A program made the translations under genes and the position numbers. From Candidatus Pacearchaeota archaeon (GTDB lineage Archaea > Nanobdellota > Nanobdellia > Pacearchaeales > GW2011-AR1): a stretch of 46,946 nt of DNA. The stretch lies in assembly GCA_023136775.1 (NCBI GenBank), contig JAGLQO010000008.1:1-46946 (forward strand), read 5' to 3'. Shown here piece by piece: positions 8,010 to 16,700 of the stretch. How positions within the stretch are numbered: the stretch's first letter is position 1; the number at the start of each line of letters is the position of its first letter. The notes under the pieces are model-generated. The model had not been told where the DNA came from. It was given only the letters and a program-made list of their open reading frames with translations, and made no database searches.

Positions 8010-9107
8010 TTATAATTTTTTATCTAAATATCTAATTCCAATTCTCAAAGCATTTTCGAGCCTTTTATTTTTTTGAGAATCTTTCTCCTTTCTGATATCC
8101 CCCCTAATCAGTTTAATAAATTGACCTCGGATAGTCTCATCTTCTGTAAGGTTCTCTGGGATATGAACCGCATCAACTATTTTCAAAAAGAAATACTTTG
8201 ACTCGAACTCTTTCATCAAAAAATTAATATCCAACTGAAGATCAAGCGAAGGACTTCCTTTCATAACAAGTCTTAATATTTTATTCCCCCCCTTGTTTTT
8301 TTCTAAAACTTTTTTTATTTCTAAGTCATTATCAAGTTTTGTGCAATCAACCTCAAGTGTATGAAATTCTCTTATAGCTGTTTTAATTGGTTTAACAGTA
8401 ACTTTCCCCTCTAAATACTCGACAAGAAGAACTGATGAATTAGCATTATTTTTGAAGCTTAATCCTTCTGGCGAGCCTGAATAAAAACATTTTACTTTCC
8501 CTTTTATTTCTAATAAATCATGGAAATGTCCCAAGGCAACATAATCTAAATTGGAATTATCAATTTGTAATTTCTTAATCGGTCGATAGCTATATTCAGG
8601 GTCTTCATCTACTTTAAGATTTACAGTAGAACCGTGAACTAAGCCAACATTAAAATTGTCATTTTCTTCTGCTTTAAAATTTTCTAAAGGTTCTTTTGCA
8701 TTGTTTATGTATGCAAGCCCATAAACAGTAAGATTTCCGATTGTCTTTGAGCTCATATTATTACTATCAAAAATATAAACATTTGAAGGGAAACTGTATC
8801 CAAACCATAAGCTTTCCTTGTTGTAAGGATCATGATTTCCAGAAATTATAAACGCAGAAATATCCTTTTCTTTTAATCTTTTTAATTCGTCAATAACAAA
8901 AGTGACTATAGATTTTGAAGGGTTTGGATCATCAAATAAATCCCCTGCAATTAGCAAAGCATCAACTTTTTCTTTTATGCATAAATCAATAATATTAGAA
9001 AAAACATCTTGACAATCTCTCCGATGTAGTTTCGACTTATCTCTCAGAGATTTAAAAGTCATGCCTAAATGCAAATCCCCTGTGTGGATTATTTTAACTT
9101 CTGACAT
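8010..9107 (-). CDS. Mre11/SbcD-like calcineurin-type nuclease
   Basis: A 365-aa metallophosphoesterase with the full set of dimetal motifs: DLH at 11-13, GDLFDD at 55-60, GNHD at 90-93, and later HGS and GHFHD. The order and spacing match SbcD/YhaO/Mre11, which cut DNA ends under control of the Rad50-type ATPase. Residues past about 260 form a smaller C-terminal domain. It is the first gene of the leftward operon with the Rad50-like ATPase and the zinc-HEAT protein. The genomic site among restriction genes and a DUF2779 nuclease suggests anti-phage or anti-plasmid duty rather than housekeeping repair, but a repair role is not excluded. Confidence 0.85.
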   Translation of the reverse strand: MSEVKIIHTGDLHLGMTFKSLRDKSKLHRRDCQDVFSNIIDLCIKEKVDALLIAGDLFDDPNPSKSIVTFVIDELKRLKEKDISAFIISGNHDPYNKESLWFGYSFPSNVYIFDSNNMSSKTIGNLTVYGLAYINNAKEPLENFKAEENDNFNVGLVHGSTVNLKVDEDPEYSYRPIKKLQIDNSNLDYVALGHFHDLLEIKGKVKCFYSGSPEGLSFKNNANSSVLLVEYLEGKVTVKPIKTAIREFHTLEVDCTKLDNDLEIKKVLEKNKGGNKILRLVMKGSPSLDLQLDINFLMKEFESKYFFLKIVDAVHIPENLTEDETIRGQFIKLIRGDIRKEKDSQKNKRLENALRIGIRYLDKKL

Positions 9108-9153
9108 ATTTTAATCATGAGGATACACCTAATAAGTCTTACTATCATATTAT

Positions 9154-9186
9154 TTATTTAAGATTTAGATGCACTAATTTTATAAG
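9154..9186 (+). promoter_or_regulatory. Promoter of the DUF2779 gene
   Basis: Second copy of the element at 4444: TTATTTAAGATTTAGA then CACTAATTTTATAAG. TTTTATAA begins exactly 30 nt before the ATG at 9208, the same spacing as in the first copy, supporting a true promoter and leaderless mRNA. Confidence 0.6.
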
Positions 9187-9207
9187 TCTGTAATATCTAT
9201 CACAATT

Positions 9208-10677
9208 ATGGCTAAACTTTTAACAAAATCGAACTACCTCACGGGATTACAATGTCCAAAACTCCTATGGATAACTAAAAATGACAAGCAAAGAATTCCA
9301 GAACCAGATAAAATGACCCAGAAAAAATTCTCAGATGGTCATATTCTTGGAGAATTAGCAAAGAAAGTTTTTCCAGAAGGACAAAATATCCCAGATGATA
9401 ATTTCATGGAAAACCTAAGAAATACTAAAAAGTTAATTGAAAAAAGAATTCCTTTATTTGAACCTGCTTTTATGATTGATGGATTATATTCTAGGGCAGA
9501 TGTTTTAGTGCCAGTTGGTGAAGATGAATGGAATATTATAGAGGTTAAAAGCGCAACAAAAGTAAAAGATATGAATTTACATGATGTTTCTTTTCAGAAG
9601 TATACTTATGAAAAAGCTGGTTTGAAAATTAGAAAATCTTTCTTAATGCATATCAATAATCAATATTGTTTGGATGAGACTATCGAGCCATCTGAATTAT
9701 TTACTCAAACAGATATTACAGAGAAAGTTAAAGAAATTTCCGAAGGGATTGAGCCTAGAGTTAAAGATATGATTGAAATTATTTCAGGACAAGAACCCGA
9801 ATTTTCTGTTAACGACATGCTTACTACAGAGTATGATAATATTTGCCTTGATGAGTTCATGAGCGAGTTACCTAATGATAATATTTTTGATTTTTATAGG
9901 ATGTTAAAAAAGAAAACTATTGAGTTGTATAAAGATGGATATAAACTTATGAGTGATGTTCCAGAAAGTGTTAAATTAAACGAAAAACAGCAAATTCAAA
10001 GAAGATTAGCAAATGATGGTGGAAAGCATATTAACAAGGTTGAAATTAATAATTTTCTTAGAAATTTAGAATATCCAATTTATTATTTGGATTTTGAAAC
10101 TATTAATCCAGCTTTACCTAAATTTAATAGGATGAAGCCCTACCAAAGAATTCCATTTCAGTTTTCTTTGCATATTCAAAATGAAGAAGGCGGGGAATGT
10201 GAACATATTTCTTTTTTAGCAGAGGGAACAGATGACACCCGTCCTAAATTTATGCAATCTCTAAAAGATAATCTTGGAGATAAGGGTAGTATTTTAGTTT
10301 ATAATCAAGGATTTGAAAAAGGAGTTATGAATGAGGGAGCTACCGCATTCCCAGAATTTAGGGAATGGTATGAAGAAAATATTTTACCTAGAATAAAAGA
10401 TCTTTGGGATGTTTTCAGGAACTTTTATTATTACGATCCAAAACAAAAAGGCTCGGCTTCAATCAAATATGTGTTACCAGTTTTGTCTGATTTAAGCTAT
10501 AAAGAGTTAGATATTAATAAGGGGGATTTAGCGAGTTATCAATATGAGCGAGTTACTTATGATCCCTTGATAAGTAATGAGGCTAAACAGAAAGTTAGAG
10601 ATGATTTGGAGAAATATTGCAAGTTGGACACTTTGGCTGAGGTTGAGATTGTTGGTGCATTGAGAAAGTTAAGTTAA
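9208..10677 (+). CDS. DUF2779 RecB-like nuclease
   Basis: A 489-aa protein with two nuclease-like parts. Residues 90-120 (YSRADVLVP...WNIIEVKSATK) give the D...E-x-K core of a PD-(D/E)XK RecB-type nuclease. Residues from 290 on form the DUF2779 domain, an RNase H/DEDD exonuclease-like fold with YYLDFET, later GSASIKYVLPVL and a final YCKLDTLAEVEI. This architecture is known in bacteria and archaea and is often found near defence genes. It stands between the SbcCD-like operon (divergent) and hsdR (same direction, 57 nt), and shares its promoter element with the 60-aa membrane protein gene. In vivo target unknown. Confidence 0.8.
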   Translation: MAKLLTKSNYLTGLQCPKLLWITKNDKQRIPEPDKMTQKKFSDGHILGELAKKVFPEGQNIPDDNFMENLRNTKKLIEKRIPLFEPAFMIDGLYSRADVLVPVGEDEWNIIEVKSATKVKDMNLHDVSFQKYTYEKAGLKIRKSFLMHINNQYCLDETIEPSELFTQTDITEKVKEISEGIEPRVKDMIEIISGQEPEFSVNDMLTTEYDNICLDEFMSELPNDNIFDFYRMLKKKTIELYKDGYKLMSDVPESVKLNEKQQIQRRLANDGGKHINKVEINNFLRNLEYPIYYLDFETINPALPKFNRMKPYQRIPFQFSLHIQNEEGGECEHISFLAEGTDDTRPKFMQSLKDNLGDKGSILVYNQGFEKGVMNEGATAFPEFREWYEENILPRIKDLWDVFRNFYYYDPKQKGSASIKYVLPVLSDLSYKELDINKGDLASYQYERVTYDPLISNEAKQKVRDDLEKYCKLDTLAEVEIVGALRKLS

Positions 10678-10734
10678 GTTATGTGGTAATAAGTTAAAAG
10701 TAATGTCTATAAAGTTAAATTACTGATAAAGGGT

Positions 10735-13074
10735 ATGGACAAGAAAAGTTTAACAGAAACTGATATTAAGACAAAATTTATTACTCCGGCTATTCTTGAT
10801 GCAAATTGGAACCTTCAAGATCAAATTAGAGAGGAGGTTTATTTTACTGATGGAAGAATTATCCAATATGATAAAACAATCAAGCGTGGAAAAGCAAAAA
10901 AAGCTGATTATATTTTATATCATAAATCGAATTTAGCTATTGCAGTAGTTGAAGCTAAGGATAATAATCATGAAGTTGGTGCTGGAATGCAACAGGCTAT
11001 TGATTATGGAGAAATTTTAGATATCCCTTTTATATTTTCTTCAAATGGAGATGGGTTTATTTTTCATAATAAATTAAAAGGAACTGAGGAAGAATTGGCT
11101 ATGGACGAATTTCCGAATCCTGATACGTTGTGGAAAATGTATTTAGAAGAAAAGGGATTGGGGGAGCAAGAACAAGATATTATAGAGACCGATTATCATT
11201 ATGAAGAGGGTGGGAAGGAGCCCAGATATTATCAAAGTATTGCGATAAATAGAACTATAGAAGCTATAGCAAAAGGAAGAAATCGAATTTTATTAGTTAT
11301 GGCTACTGGAACTGGTAAGACTTTTACTGCGTTTCAAATACTTTGGAGACTTTGGAAATCTAAAAAGAAAAAAAGAATATTGTATTTAGCTGATAGAAAC
11401 GTATTGATTGATCAAACTATGCAAAATGATTTTAAACCATTTTCTAAAGTTATGACTAAAGTTTCAAACAGAGAAGCTGACCCAGCATTTCAAGTTTATA
11501 TGGCATTATATCAAGGACTTACTGGAAATGAAGATGTAAAAAATATTTATAAGAATTTTTCTAAAGATTTTTTTGATTTAATTGTGGTTGATGAATGTCA
11601 TAGGGGGAGTGCGCGAGAAGATTCTAATTGGAGAGATATTTTGAAATATTTTGATTCTGCTACTCAAATTGGGATGACAGCTACTCCTAAGGAGACAAAA
11701 AAAGTTTCGAATATAGATTATTTTGGTGAACCGATTTATGAATATTCTTTAAAACAGGGAATTAATGACGGATTTTTGGCCCCTTATGAAGTTTTGAGAG
11801 TTTCGATTGATAAAGATGTTGAAGGATATATTCCTGAAAGAGGAAAGAAAGATTGGAGAACAAAGGAAGTTGTCCCTAAGGGAGAATATGGGTCGAAAGA
11901 TTATGATAAAACTTTGATTATTGATGAGAGAACAAAACTCGTAGCAAATAGAATTTCTGAATATTTGAAAAATACAGATAGGTTTTCCAAAACAATTGTA
12001 TTCTGTGTGGATATTGATCATGCAGAAAGGGTGAGGCGGGCGTTGGTTAATGAAAATTCTGATTTAGTTAAAAAAGATAACAGATATATAATGAAAATTA
12101 CTGGAGATGACAAGGAGGGTAAAAGGCAATTGGGTAATTTTATTGATCCATCCTCAAAATATCCCGTAATAGCTGTTACATCTAAATTAATGACTACTGG
12201 AGTTGATGCTCAGACTTGCAAATTGATTGTTTTAGATACAATAATTAATTCGATGACTGAATTTAAGCAAATTATTGGACGAGGAACAAGAGTTAGAACT
12301 GATTATGGAAAATATTCATTTACTATTATGGATTTTCGAAAAGCTACAAATAACTTTTATGATCCCGACTTTGACGGAATTCCAATTCAATCTGCTGAAT
12401 ATAAAGGAGGAAGTGTTGAACTTCCAAAAAATGAAGAAGATGCAGAGAATAAAGAAGGTGAAGTTATTTTGGAGTCTCCTGATATTGATATTAAGGAAGG
12501 TGGTAGTGAAGTTAAAAAATATCGTGTAAAAGATGTTGATGTAAAAATAATAAATGAAGTCGTTCAATATTATGATACCGCTGGGAATTTGATAACTGAT
12601 AATTTGAAAGATTTTACTAAGAAAAATATAGATAAAAAATATAGGTCATTGCAAGATTTTATTTCTAAGTGGAACATAGTTGACCAGAAAAATGTTTTAG
12701 TTGAAGAACTTTTAGAGGAAGGGCTTTTGCTTGGACCACTAAGGGAGCAAGTTAAAGACGGAAAACAATATGATCCGTTTGATTTAATATTACATGTGGC
12801 ATACGGTGAAAAGCCAATTTCAAGAAAAGAAAGGGCGAAGAAAGTTAAGAAAGATTCTTATTTTGATAAATATGGACAACAAGCTAGGGATGTCATCAAT
12901 GCTTTACTCGATAAATATTCTGATGAAGGACTTCGGAATTTAGAGAAAACTGAGGTTTTGAAAATTGCGCCATTAAATCAATATGGAAGTTTAACCGAAA
13001 TTGTGAAATTATTTGGTGGAGTTGTTGGATATAAAGAAATGCTTAAAGAGTTAGAAATGAAAATTTATGCTTGA
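10735..13074 (+). CDS. hsdR: Type I restriction enzyme R subunit
   Basis: A 779-aa HsdR-like motor nuclease. Near residues 60-80 is the nuclease core (DYILYHK...AVVEAKD). The helicase follows: Walker A ATGTGKTF near 190, DECH near 286, SAT-like MTATPKE near 313, and motif VI IGRGTRVR near 513. The C-terminal 200 residues are helical and acidic. With HsdM and HsdS it should translocate and cut DNA lacking the host methyl mark. It is shorter than EcoR124-type HsdR (about 1000 aa) but fits the EcoKI-like short branch. Unusually it stands 3.6 kb from hsdS and in the opposite direction, with a PIN gene pair and small genes between. Confidence 0.88.
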   Translation: MDKKSLTETDIKTKFITPAILDANWNLQDQIREEVYFTDGRIIQYDKTIKRGKAKKADYILYHKSNLAIAVVEAKDNNHEVGAGMQQAIDYGEILDIPFIFSSNGDGFIFHNKLKGTEEELAMDEFPNPDTLWKMYLEEKGLGEQEQDIIETDYHYEEGGKEPRYYQSIAINRTIEAIAKGRNRILLVMATGTGKTFTAFQILWRLWKSKKKKRILYLADRNVLIDQTMQNDFKPFSKVMTKVSNREADPAFQVYMALYQGLTGNEDVKNIYKNFSKDFFDLIVVDECHRGSAREDSNWRDILKYFDSATQIGMTATPKETKKVSNIDYFGEPIYEYSLKQGINDGFLAPYEVLRVSIDKDVEGYIPERGKKDWRTKEVVPKGEYGSKDYDKTLIIDERTKLVANRISEYLKNTDRFSKTIVFCVDIDHAERVRRALVNENSDLVKKDNRYIMKITGDDKEGKRQLGNFIDPSSKYPVIAVTSKLMTTGVDAQTCKLIVLDTIINSMTEFKQIIGRGTRVRTDYGKYSFTIMDFRKATNNFYDPDFDGIPIQSAEYKGGSVELPKNEEDAENKEGEVILESPDIDIKEGGSEVKKYRVKDVDVKIINEVVQYYDTAGNLITDNLKDFTKKNIDKKYRSLQDFISKWNIVDQKNVLVEELLEEGLLLGPLREQVKDGKQYDPFDLILHVAYGEKPISRKERAKKVKKDSYFDKYGQQARDVINALLDKYSDEGLRNLEKTEVLKIAPLNQYGSLTEIVKLFGGVVGYKEMLKELEMKIYA

Positions 13075-13077
13075 ACA

Positions 13078-13713
13078 TTAATGAGTTAAAAGGTTGACTA
13101 GCTTTGGAAATCTTATTTCATCTTTTGAATGATTTATTTTGAAATGTTCTTTTAGATACTCATATCCATTTTCGCTAAAGTCATCGTCAGCTGTAACAAA
13201 ATTAAATAAATGTTCTTCTTTGCTTTGATATTGCAATGCACTTGCGAGAACTTTGCAATCATCAATATTAGAAATTATATCGTTTATTTTTCTCACTAAT
13301 TCTTGATTAATTTCCCTAGGATTTATAATAATTTTATCTACTTCAATTTTAAGAAATTTCTCAACTCCCATTTCGAATGAAACTCTTTCTTTTGCCAAAA
13401 GTTCAGAGAGTTTTTTTATTTCTATATCTTTTACTTTAACATAAAGTTTTTTTGCACGAGGAGATTCTCTTCTGTTTAAATTTTCAGATAAATCATAATT
13501 TTTATCTTTTACTTTTTTCAGTACAGCATTGTGAATTCTCGATCTTTTTTCAAAAAGCTTTTCTAACTCATTCGCAACAAATCCGCATAGAATAATTTTT
13601 CCTTTAATACTCTCTACATAATCATAACAATCTTTAACAATCTTTTTAGAAGTATTATTTCTATTAACATAATTCACAACAATATTTGTATCAAGGAAAT
13701 TGTCAATTGTCAT
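13078..13713 (-). CDS. PIN-domain ribonuclease
   Basis: A 211-aa protein whose N-terminus FLDTNIVVNYV (D8) and later acidic residues (ANELEKL, DDCKVLASA, TADDDF) give the four-acid PIN metal site. PIN proteins cleave RNA, often as toxins. At 211 residues it is longer than VapC toxins (about 130 aa), with a helical insert rich in Lys and Arg between the first and second half. The start lies 4 nt after the stop of the winged-helix gene, making a two-gene operon that may act as a toxin with its controlling partner. It converges on hsdR with a 3-nt gap. Confidence 0.75.
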   Translation of the reverse strand: MTIDNFLDTNIVVNYVNRNNTSKKIVKDCYDYVESIKGKIILCGFVANELEKLFEKRSRIHNAVLKKVKDKNYDLSENLNRRESPRAKKLYVKVKDIEIKKLSELLAKERVSFEMGVEKFLKIEVDKIIINPREINQELVRKINDIISNIDDCKVLASALQYQSKEEHLFNFVTADDDFSENGYEYLKEHFKINHSKDEIRFPKLVNLLTH

Positions 13714-13717
13714 ATTA

Positions 13718-14746
13718 TTAATACAAATCTTCCAAGATATTTCTTATCTCATTGATTTCTTTTGAAGTCTCCAAATTTACACTTTCTCCTAAACTGTTTA
13801 AATAGATAGAATAGATATTAGATAAAGATTCTTTCAAAGATATTTCTCTGGATTCAATCATATTCCCAATATAGAACCTTAAAATTTCACTTTGATCCTT
13901 GAATCTATTTAATTTTTTTATACTTTTATATGCACTATATGTTGCGAAATATTTCCATAGAGAATCAAATGTAATAATAACATCTCTTCTATAACTTTCT
14001 TCTTTCAAGTTTTCTAAATAAAATAATTTTCTAATTGTAGAATTAAATTTATCGAAATAATCAAACACATGAAATTCTTCATCTATTGGACAATTAATAT
14101 ATATATTATTCAAATTTTCAAGTATTTTCTCTTTATTCCATTTATCTTTAGTGTTGTCTATAAAATTATCACAATGGACATAGAATAAATCTCCGTACTT
14201 TTCATGCTGTTCTCTTTGAATAGTTATAGAAGATTTACCTTTTTTGTCTTCAATAGATTTGACTATTGAATTTTTAATTTGAATCTCGTGATCAAAATGA
14301 ATTTCTTTAAAATATTCTTTATCTGGCTCTGCTGCCATTAAAGGAATTATTCCGTATAGATACCAAATAGTTGGAAGATCTTTTAATTCACTAGAATCTT
14401 TTATTACGTCAACTGCAACTTTTGCAAATTCTGTTTTTGTTGGAATTTTTTTGTGTTCTTTGTATTGTTCTAAAATTAAATTATACAGAGCATTAAATTT
14501 TTTCTTTTCCTCTGTGCTAATTGGGATTTCAAAATAAGTTTCAGGATAAGATAATTGATACATTTTCTTCTTATCTGTAGAAATAATTTCCTTAACTTTC
14601 TTTTCATCTTTTAATTTTTGTAAGAATTTTTCTACAGTAGTCCAGTTGGAGCCGAGTTTAAATTTTAAGTCGGTAATGGTTAAAGGTTTATCTTCCAAAT
14701 ATTTGAGAATATCGCTTTCTATAACAATGGCAGTCTTCTTACTCAT
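13718..14746 (-). CDS. Winged-helix protein paired with PIN nuclease
   Basis: A 342-aa protein. Residues 8-55 (ILKYLEDKPLTITDLKFKLG, then VEKFLQKLKDEKKVKEI) form a winged helix; the rest is helical with many aromatic residues and no recognised domain. It is cotranscribed with the PIN gene downstream. The arrangement suggests either a large regulator-antitoxin or a sensor that recruits the nuclease. It is far bigger than VapB-like antitoxins, so a classical VapBC assignment would be wrong. Start ATG chosen because the winged helix begins just after it. Confidence 0.55.
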   Translation of the reverse strand: MSKKTAIVIESDILKYLEDKPLTITDLKFKLGSNWTTVEKFLQKLKDEKKVKEIISTDKKKMYQLSYPETYFEIPISTEEKKKFNALYNLILEQYKEHKKIPTKTEFAKVAVDVIKDSSELKDLPTIWYLYGIIPLMAAEPDKEYFKEIHFDHEIQIKNSIVKSIEDKKGKSSITIQREQHEKYGDLFYVHCDNFIDNTKDKWNKEKILENLNNIYINCPIDEEFHVFDYFDKFNSTIRKLFYLENLKEESYRRDVIITFDSLWKYFATYSAYKSIKKLNRFKDQSEILRFYIGNMIESREISLKESLSNIYSIYLNSLGESVNLETSKEINEIRNILEDLY

Positions 14747-14887
14747 AATAATAACTCACCATCTCCCATACTTAATTCTATTATTTTTGGTTTATAAATT
14801 TTTCTATAGTTCATAAGTTTGTGACCTCATATTCTTATTATGTGAACTACAACAATATTTATATAGTGCGTTGCGAATATATTTGAT

Positions 14888-15154
14888 ATGGTAAAAACAA
14901 CCGCGAGAAAAGTTTTCAAATTAGGCAGAATGAAACTGATGTTAGCTGGAGGAATATCTAGAACTGGAAGCCCCCATATTTATACTGGGCTAAAAGATAA
15001 AGCCGGAGTATCAGTCGGTGCCTCTATTGGTGGCAGGGGAAAAGAGGTTCATGTAAGTCACAATAAAAATAATAATCAAATAGGATTTAAACATAATTTA
15101 GATTCTGGGAAAACTACTCCTAAATTAAAATATAAAGGAAGGCGGATTTATTGA
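14888..15154 (+). CDS. Small basic hypothetical protein, 88 aa
   Basis: An 88-aa basic, glycine-rich protein with beta-prone repeats (AGGISRTGSPHIYTG, GVSVGASIGGRGKEVHVSH). No family recognised. A TATA-like ATTTATATAG lies about 30 nt before the ATG, so it probably heads the rightward run of small genes up to 16700. It is followed by the SNase-like gene after one base. Confidence 0.5.
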   Translation: MVKTTARKVFKLGRMKLMLAGGISRTGSPHIYTGLKDKAGVSVGASIGGRGKEVHVSHNKNNNQIGFKHNLDSGKTTPKLKYKGRRIY

Positions 15155-15155
15155 G

Positions 15156-15449
15156 ATGGTAAAATACATAAAGAAAAAAATTAAATCTCTGGATGACGGA
15201 GATAGTGGAGTATTTGCAGATGGAACTAGATTTAGACTTGCAAATGTCCGAGCACATGAGAAGCATCAATTTGGTGGAACAACTGCAAAAAGAACTCTTG
15301 GTGGGATGATTGGCCGAACAAAAAGAATTGTGCAAGTGAGAACTGTTGCAAGAGGAGTTTATGGGAGATCAATTGTTGAAATAAAAAATAAAGATGGCTC
15401 GATAAATGAAAGAATGAGAAAGAAGGGGTATAAAAATAAAGGACGATGA
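15156..15449 (+). CDS. Short staphylococcal-nuclease-like protein, 97 aa
   Basis: A 97-aa protein with the SNase pattern compressed: DDGDS (13-17), FRLANV with R27, AHE with E35 where TNases have APE, AK at 44-45, YGR with R71, then a dG-xx-NERM tail. The three catalytic residues (two Arg and one Glu) all have equivalents. It lacks a signal peptide and most of the C-terminal helix of full-length TNases (about 150 aa). It could cut foreign DNA or bind nucleic acid. It overlaps the next gene by four bases (ATGA), suggesting coupled translation. Confidence 0.55.
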   Translation: MVKYIKKKIKSLDDGDSGVFADGTRFRLANVRAHEKHQFGGTTAKRTLGGMIGRTKRIVQVRTVARGVYGRSIVEIKNKDGSINERMRKKGYKNKGR

Positions 15450-15811
15450 ATTACGAAGAACATTTTATTGCTAGCGCAATAGCAGGATTTTGTAGAAATG
15501 CGAGTTCTCAAAAACAAAGAAATAATATTATAGATCCAAAAGAATTATTATTATCAACTGGAGCATCAATTCTAGGGGGAATATTGCCAGATAAAATTGA
15601 ACCTGCAACAAATCCAAATCATAGAAATTTCGCACATAGTTGGATGACTTTTGGGTTGCTTAGTTTGGGAGAAAATATTTTACAAAAAAATGAAAATATT
15701 AATCCAAATTTTAAAAATTTATTATCTGATGTTTCTTTAGGATATAAGACTCATTTATTAATGGATGCAACAACACCTAAGGGATTACCTTTTATTGGGA
15801 GGATAAGTTAG
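15446..15811 (+). CDS. YdjM/DUF457-like membrane-associated hydrolase, 121 aa
   Basis: A 121-aa protein with the metal-binding pattern of the DUF457/YdjM family: LPDKIEP, HRNFAHSW and HLLMDATTPKGLPFIG hold the conserved Asp and His residues. Family members are membrane-associated and predicted metal-dependent hydrolases; here hydrophobic segments are short (LLSTGASILGGI). It is shorter than typical members (150-250 aa), so it may be a minimal version. Starts within the stop region of the SNase-like gene. Confidence 0.6.
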   Translation: MNYEEHFIASAIAGFCRNASSQKQRNNIIDPKELLLSTGASILGGILPDKIEPATNPNHRNFAHSWMTFGLLSLGENILQKNENINPNFKNLLSDVSLGYKTHLLMDATTPKGLPFIGRIS

Positions 15812-15812
15812 A

Positions 15813-15977
15813 ATGGTTAATGTTAATCCAACTGGAGTTATATCTGGACCTGCTATGGCAGTTTTGGGCGGAATAGTTTTGGTCATTGCTCCCTGGTTTT
15901 CGAGTATTAATTTTTTCGCGAAATTATTAGTATCACTTATAGGTATAGGACTGATTTTCATAGGGAGTAAAAATTAA
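15813..15977 (+). CDS. Very small membrane protein, 54 aa
   Basis: A 54-codon frame beginning two bases after the previous stop: MVNVNPTGVISGPAMAVLGG leads into two hydrophobic segments (about 14-28 and 33-51). No family recognised. Position in the run of small cotranscribed genes and continuous hydrophobic pattern argue that it is real. Confidence 0.5.
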   Translation: MVNVNPTGVISGPAMAVLGGIVLVIAPWFSSINFFAKLLVSLIGIGLIFIGSKN

Positions 15978-16053
15978 ATTACAGTAGATTAAAATGGCTT
16001 GCAAAATAACACATAAAAAAAATAAAAATGGGGGATTGTTAGAATAAAAGAAA

Positions 16054-16539
16054 ATGAAAAAGGAAGAAAAAATATTCTTATATGTGATAATTCCCTCATT
16101 TGTAATTTACTTTTTATTAGCTTGGATAAAGAAAGATTTGCTTATTAATTTCTCAAAGAACACTTTTTCTACATTATTAGTTTGGATGATGAGCATAACT
16201 ATTTCTCCCATGCTTCCTGGTATTCTTAATTCTGGAGGAGATGGCTTTGAGAAAGTTAGATGGAGTCATTTATTTCAAACAAAAGAGAAAGGGTTTTTAT
16301 TTTTTATGATAGATTTAATTTTAGTAGTGGGTGTCATTGCATTAATTAAAACCGGGCTAACAAAATTCTTTTCATTTGTTCCACTGTTTCTCATCCCTGT
16401 TAGCGTATCGTGGATTTTATTTTGCTACTTATATTATATGAAAATTAATAATTATAAATTTCCTCATTTTTATTTTTGGATTACTCTTGTCTTAATTTCT
16501 TTGAGTTCTATGGGAATTTATTTATTAGCATATAACTAA
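16054..16539 (+). CDS. Membrane protein, about five helices, 161 aa
   Basis: A 161-aa integral membrane protein with hydrophobic segments near 7-24, 36-55, 81-98, 105-127 and 137-157. No conserved motif is recognised. It belongs to the run of small genes between the PIN pair and the hsdSM genes. Its role is unknown; a membrane effector of a defence module is one possibility. Confidence 0.5.
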   Translation: MKKEEKIFLYVIIPSFVIYFLLAWIKKDLLINFSKNTFSTLLVWMMSITISPMLPGILNSGGDGFEKVRWSHLFQTKEKGFLFFMIDLILVVGVIALIKTGLTKFFSFVPLFLIPVSVSWILFCYLYYMKINNYKFPHFYFWITLVLISLSSMGIYLLAYN

Positions 16540-16559
16540 ATCATGGGAGTAAAAATAAA

Positions 16560-16700
16560 ATGGTAACAACAGGCGAGAAACCAGGTAAAGGAACATATCA
16601 ATGTAAGAGTTGTGGGCAACGAGTAGTTTTGGATGACACAACAGATACAATGCCACCTTGTCCTAAATGTGAAAAGACAGAATTTCATAAAATAAATTAA
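16560..16700 (+). CDS. Zinc-ribbon protein, 46 aa
   Basis: A 46-codon frame with CKSCG (15-19) and CPKCEK (34-39), a two-knuckle zinc ribbon preceded by the GxYxC start seen in YfgJ/DUF1451-type ribbons. Such small ribbons bind nucleic acid or proteins. Its last four bases overlap the end of hsdS on the other strand. Confidence 0.6.
   Translation: MVTTGEKPGKGTYQCKSCGQRVVLDDTTDTMPPCPKCEKTEFHKIN

Noticed and set aside
12275-12567. Two frames overlapping the end of hsdR on both strands
   Set aside because: hsdR continues through them with its own conserved domain; they are shadows.
13078-14746. Classical VapBC toxin-antitoxin module
   Set aside because: The PIN protein is 211 aa and its partner 342 aa with a winged helix; both are far larger than VapC and VapB.
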